5,127 nucleotides of DNA, taken from positions 1 to 5,127 of the forward strand of contig JAUXGP010000142.1 in the NCBI GenBank assembly GCA_030621995.1. Reading direction: 5' to 3'. The notes beneath the pieces are model-generated. The model saw only the letters and a program-made list of their open reading frames with translations, made no database searches and was not told the DNA's origin. Shown here piece by piece: positions 1 through 5,120 of the stretch (its first letter is position 1; each line of letters starts with the position of its first letter). Source of the DNA: Psychrilyobacter sp. (GTDB taxonomy: Bacteria > Fusobacteriota > Fusobacteriia > Fusobacteriales > Fusobacteriaceae). The translations under genes and the position numbers were made by a program.

Positions 1-1296
1 AAATAACATAAGTGAACCTGCTATTAAAGTACCCATTACTGGATAAAGATAGAAGGTAAAGAATCCGTTTAAACTTTTTGGACCTCTTACATTTTTCTTA
101 ACCCATTTCATTGTATAACCGGCGATGAAACCTCCGGCGATACCACCTAGGAATCCACTGCCAATAAGATTGGCGGCAAGTCCCGCTGCGAATCCAGGTG
201 CTAGTCCAGGCTTATCTGCTAGAGAGAAAGACATATATGCGGCAAGTACTGGTACCATAAGAGTTCCTAGCATTCCACCAGAAAGTTTTCTATACATCCA
301 TAACCAAGATTCTGCTTGACCATATAATTCCTGAAGTCCAAATATTTCTTTTATTAATACTGCTACCGCAAGTACTGTACCACCTGCTACGATTAGAGGA
401 ACTATATGTGATATACCATTTAGAAGGGCTTTTTTAGCTTCCTCTCCAGCTGTCATTTTCTTCTTAGGAGTCGCAGCTCTTTTACCAGCTGTTCTTCCTT
501 CTTTCCCTGCCTTAAGAGCCTCTTTTATAATTTCTTCTGCTCTTCTTAGAGGATCAGCCACTGATGTCTCTACTACTGGAATTCCATCAAACCTTTCAGC
601 TTCTTTTACTGCAACTTCCACAGCAAATACAACTGCAACTGCATTGTTAAGGTCTTCATCTGTAATTCTGTCCTCTATACCCATTGCTCCCTGCTTTTCT
701 ACTTTTACATTTACCCCTAGTTTTCTACCAGCTTTTTCAAGGGCTTCTGCTGCCATATACGTATGTGCTATTCCTGCAGGACAAGCTGTTACTGCAACGA
801 TAGTTTTTGCATTTGAATCAAATACTACCTCTTTCTTTATCTCTTCACCTACATTTAGTTTTTCAATAACTTCTTTAGCAGTTGACGAATTAACTAAATC
901 ATCTCTGAAATCATCATCTGCAAGTTTTGTAGTCAACTTAGCAAGAATCTCCACATGGGTATCTCCTGCCTGAGCCATAGGAATAGCAATTAAGATAACA
1001 AAATTTACTGGCTCGTCATCTAAAGTCTCCCATTCCATATCATTTTTTAGTAAAGCTATACAGATTGTAGGCTCTTTTACGAAATCTGATTTACCATGAG
1101 GAATGGCAAGCCCTTCTCCGATTCCAGTAGGTGATAATGCTTCTCTCTCCATTATAGCTTTTTTAAATCCTTCCTTAGAAGTAATCTTCCTCTCTGAGTA
1201 TAATTTGTCTATAAAGACATTTAGTATTTCTTCCTTGTTTTTAAAATCTGAATTTAAAAATACCAGATTTTCATTTGTTAAACTCCTGAAGTCCAT
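1..1296 (-). CDS. mngA: PTS permease EIIABC, 2-O-mannosylglycerate type (MngA-like), 3' end cut by window edge
   Basis: This is a membrane phosphotransferase permease that imports a sugar and phosphorylates it with phosphate passed from HPr. The frame is open from the ATG at 1296 to base 1, giving 432 codons of an expected ~650. Domains run A-B-C. EIIA covers about residues 1-150, with phospho-His67 in GLAIPHGK. EIIB covers about 165-260, with phospho-Cys172 in TACPAGIAHTYMAAEAL. A basic linker (KAGKEGRTAGKRAATPKKK) follows, then the start of EIIC with hydrophobic segments near 294-314, 340-358, 366-395 and 413-432. Family-specific stretches such as VEKQGAMGIED, VAGGTVLAVAVL, ESWLWMYRKLSGGMLG and GFAAGLAANLIGSGFLGG match E. 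coli MngA from memory. B. subtilis FruA has CPTGIAHTF and VETNG at the matching places. The start is backed by AAAGGAGG five bases before the ATG. The neighbouring manA fits a mannose-containing substrate. The EIIABC class is near certain; mannosylglycerate as substrate is inference from recalled similarity, and a fructose or mannose permease is the alternative. Confidence 0.85.
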   Translation of the reverse strand, partial: MDFRSLTNENLVFLNSDFKNKEEILNVFIDKLYSERKITSKEGFKKAIMEREALSPTGIGEGLAIPHGKSDFVKEPTICIALLKNDMEWETLDDEPVNFVILIAIPMAQAGDTHVEILAKLTTKLADDDFRDDLVNSSTAKEVIEKLNVGEEIKKEVVFDSNAKTIVAVTACPAGIAHTYMAAEALEKAGRKLGVNVKVEKQGAMGIEDRITDEDLNNAVAVVFAVEVAVKEAERFDGIPVVETSVADPLRRAEEIIKEALKAGKEGRTAGKRAATPKKKMTAGEEAKKALLNGISHIVPLIVAGGTVLAVAVLIKEIFGLQELYGQAESWLWMYRKLSGGMLGTLMVPVLAAYMSFSLADKPGLAPGFAAGLAANLIGSGFLGGIAGGFIAGYTMKWVKKNVRGPKSLNGFFTFYLYPVMGTLIAGSLMLF

Positions 1297-1301
1297 AAAC
1301 C

Positions 1302-1309
1302 CCTCCTTT
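1302..1309 (-). promoter_or_regulatory. Ribosome binding site of the PTS gene
   Basis: On the minus strand AAAGGAGG is followed by GGTTT and the ATG at 1296, so spacing is five bases. It fixes the start codon. It lies only a few bases downstream of the operator at 1315-1332. Confidence 0.85.
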
Positions 1310-1314
1310 GAATT

Positions 1315-1332
1315 GTCTTGTATATACAAGAC
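1315..1332. promoter_or_regulatory. Operator O2 of the PTS gene, perfect 18-bp palindrome
   Basis: GTCTTGTATATACAAGAC reads the same on both strands. Its 14-bp core CTTGTATATACAAG recurs exactly before manA. The form (TTGTATATACAA) resembles operators I recall for HutC-subfamily GntR repressors such as TreR. It lies 19 bases upstream of the PTS start codon and downstream of the likely transcription starts, so a bound repressor would act as a roadblock. In the mRNA it could also fold into a 7-bp hairpin just before the Shine-Dalgarno site. Confidence 0.85.
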
Positions 1333-1347
1333 TGATGTTTAAAATTT

Positions 1348-1377
1348 TTTACAATCCCCTTTAACAAAGACTGTATA
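1348..1377 (-). promoter_or_regulatory. Possible second (weak) promoter of the PTS gene within operator O1
   Basis: The -35-like TATACA (1372-1377) sits in operator O1 exactly where TATACA sits in the manA operator. An 18-bp spacer leads to a poor -10-like TGTAAA (1348-1353, four of six). The shared placement suggests a repressible promoter, but the -10 is weak and the longer-range promoter at 1439-1467 is much better. Confidence 0.3.
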
Positions 1378-1383
1378 TACAAG
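1370..1383. promoter_or_regulatory. Operator O1 of the PTS gene, near-perfect copy
   Basis: On the plus strand ACTGTATATACAAG matches CTTGTATATACAAG at 12 of 14 positions, with an intact TGTATATACA palindromic centre. Its centre is 53 bp from that of O2, close to five helical turns, so two bound repressor dimers would lie on the same face of the DNA. Confidence 0.75.
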
Positions 1384-1394
1384 TTGTTTGGTAG

Positions 1395-1417
1395 AAAAAA
1401 ATGTCCTTTTACAGGAC
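1395..1417 (-). terminator. Short hairpin with seven U in the PTS leader (attenuator or backup terminator)
   Basis: On the minus strand GTCCT and AGGAC form a 5-bp stem around loop GTAAA, followed by A and seven T (1395-1401). It lies downstream of the strong promoter at 1439-1467 and about 100 bases before the PTS start codon. It therefore looks either like an attenuator in the leader or like a backup terminator for read-through from the regulator gene. The stem is short, so efficiency is uncertain. Confidence 0.45.
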
Positions 1418-1438
1418 TCTTGTTCTTCTTATGAAACT

Positions 1439-1467
1439 ATTCTATCTCTTTATGATAACTTTGTCAA
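1439..1467 (-). promoter_or_regulatory. Strong sigma-70 promoter upstream of the PTS gene
   Basis: Perfect -35 TTGACA (1462-1467), 17-bp spacer and -10 TAGAAT (1439-1444, five of six). Ten A residues (1468-1477 on the minus strand) directly upstream could act as an UP element. It would give a leader of roughly 135 bases containing the hairpin at 1395-1417 and both operators. No operator copy overlaps the promoter itself. Confidence 0.7.
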
Positions 1468-1527
1468 TTTTTTTTTTATATTATCCTCACATTCAACAGC
1501 ACATTGATTTATCATTAATTTAAACTT

Positions 1528-1567
1528 AAAAGTTCCAAAATTGATTTTAATCAACTTTGGAACTTTT
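1528..1567 (-). terminator. Terminator hairpin overlapping the 3' end of the regulator gene
   Basis: The arms at 1528-1546 and 1549-1567 pair at 18 of 19 positions (one A/C mismatch) around a 2-base loop. The A-rich start and U4 end are part of the stem, followed by an AT-rich stretch. The TAA stop of the regulator gene (1547-1549) is at the hairpin tip, so the last six codons are built into the terminator. It is symmetrical and could work in both directions, but no plus-strand gene is seen. Confidence 0.7.
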
Positions 1568-2269
1568 GGTTATCTGAAGAAATCTATACTTATTCTGATT
1601 ATAATATAACTTTGTATATTCAAATATAGATGAGTCCTCTAATTTTGATATAAGCTCAATCTTAAACATTACCATATTTTTGTCTAACAATAATAATTTC
1701 CTTACTTCAAGATTAGGTATAACAGGAATATATTCCTTTACCATCTCTGATATTCTGTGATTACGTTTCCTAAGATAAGCATATTTAGATTTTTTGATCT
1801 CTTCCTTAGTCAGATCCGGAGAGACTTTTACCGGCATATAAGTTATTTCTAGTATCACAGGCTCATCATTTATATGTCTTATTCTTTCTATATAAAATAT
1901 GTCTTCATTTCTAGAAATCCCAAGTTTAGCTGCTGTTTTTCTACTTGGTTTTCTTATTTCAAAAGTTTTCACTTCAGTTCTTGGAGTTTTTCCACTCCTT
2001 TCTACTCTTCGGGTGAATCCTATCATTTCATCTAAATAGATATCATCTCTGTTTTCATTATCTTTTACATAGGTACCCTTCCCTTTTATTTTATATAGGT
2101 ATCCCCTCGTTACCAGGCTGTCCAGAGCTTTTCTTGCTGTCATCCGGCTCACGGCAAAAGATTCAGCCAATTTATTTTCAGATGGCACCTTCTCATCTGC
2201 CTTATAGATATTACTCTGTATTCCCTTTAATATAAAATTTTCAATTTCTTCATATTTGGTCAAAATCAT
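1547..2269 (-). CDS. GntR-family repressor, HutC subfamily with UTRA domain (MngR/TreR-like)
   Basis: This is a cytoplasmic DNA-binding regulator of 240 aa, a normal length for the HutC subfamily. The winged helix-turn-helix is at about residues 5-70, with the typical VPSENKLAESFAVSRMTARKALD recognition region (given from 28) and the wing GKGTYV at 63-68. The UTRA effector domain follows at about 80-235, with EMIGFTRRVERSGKTP, IRHINDEPVILEITYMP and SIFEYTKLYYNQNKYRF. UTRA domains of this family usually bind a phosphorylated sugar or related metabolite, which releases the DNA. The start at 2269 has AGGAG seven bases upstream. The gene lies between manA and the PTS gene and has its own promoter with a degenerate copy of the operator shared by its neighbours, which suggests autoregulation. 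E. coli MngR belongs to the same subfamily and its UTRA region looks similar from memory, but the effector is not readable from sequence. The family is certain, the specific role inferred. Confidence 0.9.
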   Translation of the reverse strand: MILTKYEEIENFILKGIQSNIYKADEKVPSENKLAESFAVSRMTARKALDSLVTRGYLYKIKGKGTYVKDNENRDDIYLDEMIGFTRRVERSGKTPRTEVKTFEIRKPSRKTAAKLGISRNEDIFYIERIRHINDEPVILEITYMPVKVSPDLTKEEIKKSKYAYLRKRNHRISEMVKEYIPVIPNLEVRKLLLLDKNMVMFKIELISKLEDSSIFEYTKLYYNQNKYRFLQITKSSKVD

Positions 2270-2309
2270 TTTATTTCTCCTACTTTTACCGACATATTAC
2301 CATTACCAT

Positions 2310-2338
2310 ATTATACTTTATCCCTCGTTACTTGTCTA
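2310..2338 (-). promoter_or_regulatory. Promoter of the GntR-family regulator gene
   Basis: -35 TAGACA (2333-2338, five of six), 17-bp spacer, perfect -10 TATAAT (2310-2315). The start codon lies 40 bases past the -10. The -35 is inside the degenerate operator at 2331-2344. Confidence 0.75.
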
Positions 2339-2344
2339 TACATC
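2331..2344. promoter_or_regulatory. Degenerate operator at the regulator promoter (autoregulation)
   Basis: On the plus strand CTTGTCTATACATC matches CTTGTATATACAAG at 11 of 14 positions. The mismatches put a better -35 (TAGACA) into the site. Its centre is 22.5 bp upstream of the -10 edge, exactly as at manA. A weakened site is common for autoregulated repressors. The call rests on position as much as on sequence. Confidence 0.55.
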
Positions 2345-2387
2345 TTTTATATTACACTCTTTTAATTCCTTCTTGCATAATAAAGGT

Positions 2388-2427
2388 GAAAAAGAGCTTA
2401 CCGAATATCTTCAATAAGCTCTTTTTC
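2388..2427 (-). terminator. Terminator of manA
   Basis: A perfect 13-bp stem (GAAAAAGAGCTTA at 2388-2400 against TAAGCTCTTTTTC at 2415-2427) with a 14-base loop begins 17 bases after the manA stop. On the minus strand the closing arm carries five T. The symmetry would also allow action on plus-strand transcripts. It separates manA from the regulator promoter. Confidence 0.8.
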
Positions 2428-2444
2428 ATAATTCATCTGATTTT

Positions 2445-3413
2445 TTAAAGAAATGATTTTAGTATCTCGACCTTCCCTTCTACAGACACCTCTAATCCCG
2501 CCGGAATAAAGTAAGTATCTCCCTTGACTGCACTATATCTATTTCCAGAATAAAGGATAGTTCCCTCTCCATCTAAAATAGAGTACACCTTGAAGTTTGC
2601 ATTAACTTCGTCTATGAATATTCCGTCAACTACCAGCTTATCGATATGGAAATATTCTCCTCTTATTACTTCCTGCTTATCAGCTCCCACTAATTTAATA
2701 GTAGTTCTTGATTTATCACTGGTAATTACAGGTTTTTCATCGAAGTTTATTACGTCTGCGGCTTTATCAAGGTGAAGTTCTCTTAGTTCTCCATTCACCT
2801 TTCTGTCAAAGTCATAAATTCTATAAGTGGTATCTGAGTTCTGCTGGGTTTCACACATGAGTACGGAGCCTTCAAGACTTGCATGTACAAGACCTGGATT
2901 TACATTGATACAATCCCCCTTTTTTACAGAGATTATATTAAATAAATCATCAAATTCATTGTTTTTAGATTTTGCCAGGAACTCTTCCTTAGTTACTCCA
3001 TCTTTAGTTCCCATGATAAGCCTCGCATCATCGCTGGCCTCTATAATATACCATGCTTCCGATTTCCCAAACTCCTTTTCTACCCTCAGGGCATACTCAT
3101 CACTTGGGTGTACCTGTACAGACAGTCTGTCATTTACATCCAGATATTTTATTAGTACGGGAAATTTTCCTCCAAATCTTTCGATAACTTCCTCTCCTAA
3201 CAAAGCAGAACCAAACTCTATCACTAGTTCCTCTAAACTCTTCCCTGCAAACTTAGCTGATTCAACGTAGGACATTCCATTTTTATGTGAACTCACTTCC
3301 CATGATTCACCATAAGTATTTTCAGTTGGTAGTGACATATCAAGAGCCTCCTCAAAAGCTCTCCCCCCCCATATCTTTTCTATAAAACATTTTTTAAATT
3401 TTAATGGATACAT
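2445..3413 (-). CDS. manA: Mannose-6-phosphate isomerase, class I (zinc-dependent)
   Basis: This cytoplasmic enzyme interconverts mannose 6-phosphate and fructose 6-phosphate, feeding mannose units into glycolysis. With the chosen start it is 322 aa, the usual length of the short Firmicute-type class I enzymes. The N terminus MYPLKFKKCFIEKIWGG is typical. Metal-site motifs are visible: SVQVHPSDEYA (Gln100, His102), the Glu of KSEAWYI (119), and His177 in NPGLVHASL, followed by ETQQNSDTTYRIYDFDR, which holds the conserved active-site Arg198. The frame extends upstream to 3524, but that extension would translate through the promoter and operator. AGGAGG sits six bases before the ATG at 3413, whereas the ATG at 3419 directly abuts it. 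The gene has its own promoter, operator and terminator and shares its operator motif with the PTS gene, so it probably handles mannose 6-phosphate from that uptake route. Oddity: a G8 tract over codons 15-17. Confidence 0.95.
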   Translation of the reverse strand: MYPLKFKKCFIEKIWGGRAFEEALDMSLPTENTYGESWEVSSHKNGMSYVESAKFAGKSLEELVIEFGSALLGEEVIERFGGKFPVLIKYLDVNDRLSVQVHPSDEYALRVEKEFGKSEAWYIIEASDDARLIMGTKDGVTKEEFLAKSKNNEFDDLFNIISVKKGDCINVNPGLVHASLEGSVLMCETQQNSDTTYRIYDFDRKVNGELRELHLDKAADVINFDEKPVITSDKSRTTIKLVGADKQEVIRGEYFHIDKLVVDGIFIDEVNANFKVYSILDGEGTILYSGNRYSAVKGDTYFIPAGLEVSVEGKVEILKSFL

Positions 3414-3419
3414 CTTCAT

Positions 3420-3425
3420 CCTCCT
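3420..3425 (-). promoter_or_regulatory. Ribosome binding site that sets the manA start
   Basis: AGGAGG on the minus strand is followed by ATGAAG and then ATG. The first ATG (3419-3417) has no spacing, and the second (3413-3411) has six bases. The second is therefore the functional start, and the protein begins MYPLKF rather than MKMYPLKF or the longer frame. Confidence 0.8.
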
Positions 3426-3446
3426 GTATGATTTATTATTTTTCTT

Positions 3447-3475
3447 ATTATAACCTAATATGCAAAACTTGTATA
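3447..3475 (-). promoter_or_regulatory. Promoter of manA
   Basis: Perfect -10 TATAAT (3447-3452), 17-bp spacer and a -35-like TATACA (3470-3475, four of six) that is part of the operator palindrome. A bound repressor would cover the -35. The leader is expected to be about 25-30 bases. Confidence 0.7.
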
Positions 3476-3485
3476 TACAAGTTTT
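3464..3485. promoter_or_regulatory. Operator of manA, perfect 22-bp palindrome
   Basis: The core CTTGTATATACAAG (3468-3481) is flanked by AAAA and TTTT, so all 22 bases are palindromic. This is the best copy in the window and is identical in its core to the PTS operator O2. Placement over the -35 implies repression by steric block. Confidence 0.88.
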
Positions 3486-3647
3486 AAAAAATATTGTTAT
3501 ACACACAATTACCAATATATCCATTGATTGTTAATTACTTTTTTACTTTTATCCTAATTATCTTTACTATAGAATAGAAAACGGTATAGTTACTTATTCC
3601 TTTAAAACAATTTAAAAATTGATTCTGAAGCTTTTAATTTTAGAAAT

Positions 3648-3668
3648 AAAAAAGCAACATGGCATTGC
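3648..3668 (-). terminator. Weak terminator-like hairpin
   Basis: On the minus strand GCAAT and GTTGC can form a 5-bp stem (one G-U) around GCCAT, followed by six T (3648-3653). It could end a short transcript coming from the right, such as read-through of the psd operon or a small RNA over 3681-3785. The stem is short and it may be chance. Confidence 0.3.
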
Positions 3669-3680
3669 ATCCAATTAGTC

Positions 3681-3785
3681 ATAATCTAGGTTTTTATAAA
3701 TTTTTATTTATTCCATAAATTTTATCGCAAAATTCTATGTTTACGAAGTCTACTACTAGTATTTTGCGATAATTTCCTAGATAAT
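3681..3785. repeat. Nested inverted-repeat element of unknown role
   Basis: The outer arms ATAATCTAGG (3681-3690) and CCTAGATAAT (3776-3785) are complementary at 9 of 10 positions. Inside them a perfect 12-bp inverted repeat, TTATCGCAAAAT (3722-3733) and ATTTTGCGATAA (3761-3772), encloses a 27-base loop. No T run follows the inner stem in either direction, so it does not look like an intrinsic terminator. It could be a small structured RNA, a protein-binding site or a remnant of a short non-coding mobile element. No second copy is visible in this window. Confidence 0.45.
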
Positions 3786-3798
3786 AAAAAAAATATAT

Positions 3799-3830
3799 AA
3801 AAAAAATGAATTCTATATTTTACAGAACTC
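3799..3830 (-). terminator. Terminator of the psd operon
   Basis: On the minus strand GAGTTCTGTA and TATAGAATTC form a 10-bp stem (two G-U pairs) around loop AAA, followed by A and eight T and then further T-rich sequence. It starts 29 bases after the stop codon of the NusG domain II gene. Confidence 0.85.
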
Positions 3831-3858
3831 ACCTTTCTTCATTATATTTAAATAGAAT

Positions 3859-4233
3859 CTACCGCAAGATAAAATCTACATCAGCTTCTTCTTTTCCCAC
3901 TATCTTTATTAGGAGTTTATCCGGAACTCCTATAATGGTCTGTCCCGATCTCTCTATCCACCCCTGCTTAACACATAGTTTCCTGGGAGAATATGAGGAG
4001 GTTACCCTTATCTTATTATCTTTTAACTTTATTCCTACCCCGCCGATATCCGTATCGATATAGAAGGTTTCTTCTTTTATTTGCAGTTTATATGTATATT
4101 TTAATTTATTATTTACATATATTTCAGCTCTCTCTGCTTTAGTTTCCTTAATTTTATGGACATTCATCCCTAAAGTCAAAAAAAATCCTATAATCAGGCC
4201 ATAGATTATCAGGTCTCCCCTTTTAAAATACAT
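3859..4233 (-). CDS. NusG domain II-containing membrane-anchored protein
   Basis: A 124-aa protein of the NusG domain II (DUF1312) family. Residues 1-6 are basic/polar, 8-24 form one hydrophobic membrane segment, and the rest is a small beta-rich domain, probably outside the membrane. The family signature appears at 85-112: KLCVKQGWIERSGQTIIGVP and LLIKIVG. Many members carry two cysteines in a CPxxxC-like arrangement here. This one has SPRKLC, keeping only Cys87. The family is related to an inserted domain of some NusG proteins, but the stand-alone form is of unknown function and should not be read as a transcription factor. The start at 4233 is supported by AGGAG seven bases upstream, inside the end of psd, whose stop is only two bases away. 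The two genes are therefore co-transcribed and probably translationally coupled. The gene is last in its operon. Confidence 0.8.
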   Translation of the reverse strand: MYFKRGDLIIYGLIIGFFLTLGMNVHKIKETKAERAEIYVNNKLKYTYKLQIKEETFYIDTDIGGVGIKLKDNKIRVTSSYSPRKLCVKQGWIERSGQTIIGVPDKLLIKIVGKEEADVDFILR

Positions 4234-4235
4234 CT

Positions 4236-5120
4236 CTATTCTCCTATTTTTTCACCCATAGATACCTTGGTTTCATAGCCATTTTTTGTATTCTTTAAAA
4301 TATCGTCATCTATCCTAACCTTACCTTTTTCAAACAACAACAGTACCGAAGAACCTCCAAAGGTGAAATATCCCTTTTCTTCTCCCTTTTTAACGTTCGT
4401 ATCAGGGATATAAGTTTGCTCGATCCCTCCTACCATGGTAGCTCCTACCTCTGAGATCAATATATCTCCATATTCAATGGTTTCCAAGGTAGTTAACTCT
4501 CTCTGGTTTTCACAGAATACTCCGAAATTATCTTTTATTGCATAGGGTGATACAGAATAATAGTATCCGTTTATCTTATTTCTGCTGCCGATTTTACCGT
4601 CAGCCGGAAAATGATATCTATGATAATCTGCTGGAGCTAACCTTACAATTATCATACTCCCACCTCTGTATTTTTTCCACAACTCTTTATTATTCAGATA
4701 TTTTTCTAAACAAAATTCACTTCCTTTTACAAAGAATTTATCCCAATCGTTGATATTTTTAAACCCTATTGCCTTCCCATCGGCAGGAGACACCAACCCG
4801 TCCTCTATCTTTCTTGCATTGGGCTTTAATTTTCTATAGAAAAAATCATTGAAAGAGGTAAAGTCTTCCACTTTTTTTTCTGATTCACTCATATCTATAT
4901 GGTTATTCTTTACAAAATCTTCTATCTTATTGATCGAATTTTTTTTATCCATCAATTTCCCGTAAAAAGAGGACAGGCATTTTCTCTTTACCAATAACTC
5001 CAAGGGTAATTTTCCAAATGGATTATGGTATAAAAATTTTAAAAACCCTTCTCCTGGTACATTTTCTATTGATACCTTATTTGTCTTTCTATCTATATAT
5101 TCAATCTTATCTAATTTCAT
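4236..5120 (-). CDS. psd: Phosphatidylserine decarboxylase proenzyme
   Basis: This membrane-associated pyruvoyl enzyme converts phosphatidylserine to phosphatidylethanolamine and CO2, the last step of PE synthesis. It is 294 aa, a normal full length. The processing site is FGGSSVLLLF: by alignment with the LGST site of E. coli the proenzyme should cut between Gly256 and Ser257, giving a long beta chain and a small alpha chain of about 38 aa whose Ser257 becomes the pyruvoyl group. The other members of the self-cleavage triad are visible as Asp114 in SPADGKAIG and His167 in APADYHRYHFPADG. FNDFFYRKLKP (90-100) is also typical of the clostridial/fusobacterial branch. The start is seven bases from the window edge, so the ribosome binding site and promoter cannot be seen, and a slightly longer form cannot be excluded. 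It overlaps nothing and is followed after two bases by the NusG domain II gene. Confidence 0.95.
   Translation of the reverse strand: MKLDKIEYIDRKTNKVSIENVPGEGFLKFLYHNPFGKLPLELLVKRKCLSSFYGKLMDKKNSINKIEDFVKNNHIDMSESEKKVEDFTSFNDFFYRKLKPNARKIEDGLVSPADGKAIGFKNINDWDKFFVKGSEFCLEKYLNNKELWKKYRGGSMIIVRLAPADYHRYHFPADGKIGSRNKINGYYYSVSPYAIKDNFGVFCENQRELTTLETIEYGDILISEVGATMVGGIEQTYIPDTNVKKGEEKGYFTFGGSSVLLLFEKGKVRIDDDILKNTKNGYETKVSMGEKIGE

Larger units (their letters stand above)
3486..3798. other. Gene-free AT-rich stretch between the psd operon terminator and the manA operator
   Basis: I see no coding frame with a ribosome binding site on either strand and no tRNA or rRNA-like sequence. The stretch holds the inverted-repeat element at 3681-3785, a weak terminator-like hairpin at 3648-3668, and AT-rich filler including a small 6-2-6 inverted repeat at 3608-3621 that is unremarkable at this base composition. 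Confidence 0.6.

Noticed and set aside
1..1296. Fructose-specific permease FruA
   Set aside because: The domain order A-B-C also fits, but the CPAGIAHTYMAAE and VEKQGA signatures and the EIIC stretches look like MngA. No fruK or DeoR-type regulator is next to it. It is kept as the main alternative.
1468..1477. T10 tract (plus strand) as a terminator tail
   Set aside because: No plus-strand hairpin with a credible stem precedes it. It is better explained as an A-tract upstream of the -35 on the minus strand.
2827..3270. 147-codon plus-strand open frame
   Set aside because: It lies wholly antisense to the well-supported manA, has no recognisable motif or ribosome binding site, and has the Ser/Leu-rich composition of a shadow frame. 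The same applies to the plus-strand frames at 125-319, 644-973, 1103-1342, 2590-2775, 3806-4063 and 4538-4753.
3414..3524. Hydrophobic 37-residue N-terminal extension of ManA as a signal or membrane anchor
   Set aside because: It has no ribosome binding site at its ATG, spans the promoter and operator, and is not part of the isomerase family fold.
3722..3772. 12-bp inverted repeat as an intrinsic terminator
   Set aside because: The loop is 27 bases, no T run follows on either strand, and a much better terminator for the psd operon lies at 3799-3830.
3486..3798. CRISPR array, tRNA or small protein gene in the gene-free stretch
   Set aside because: There are no direct repeats with regular spacing, no cloverleaf-like sequence, and the only short frames (such as 17 codons from an ATG near 3661) lack a ribosome binding site.
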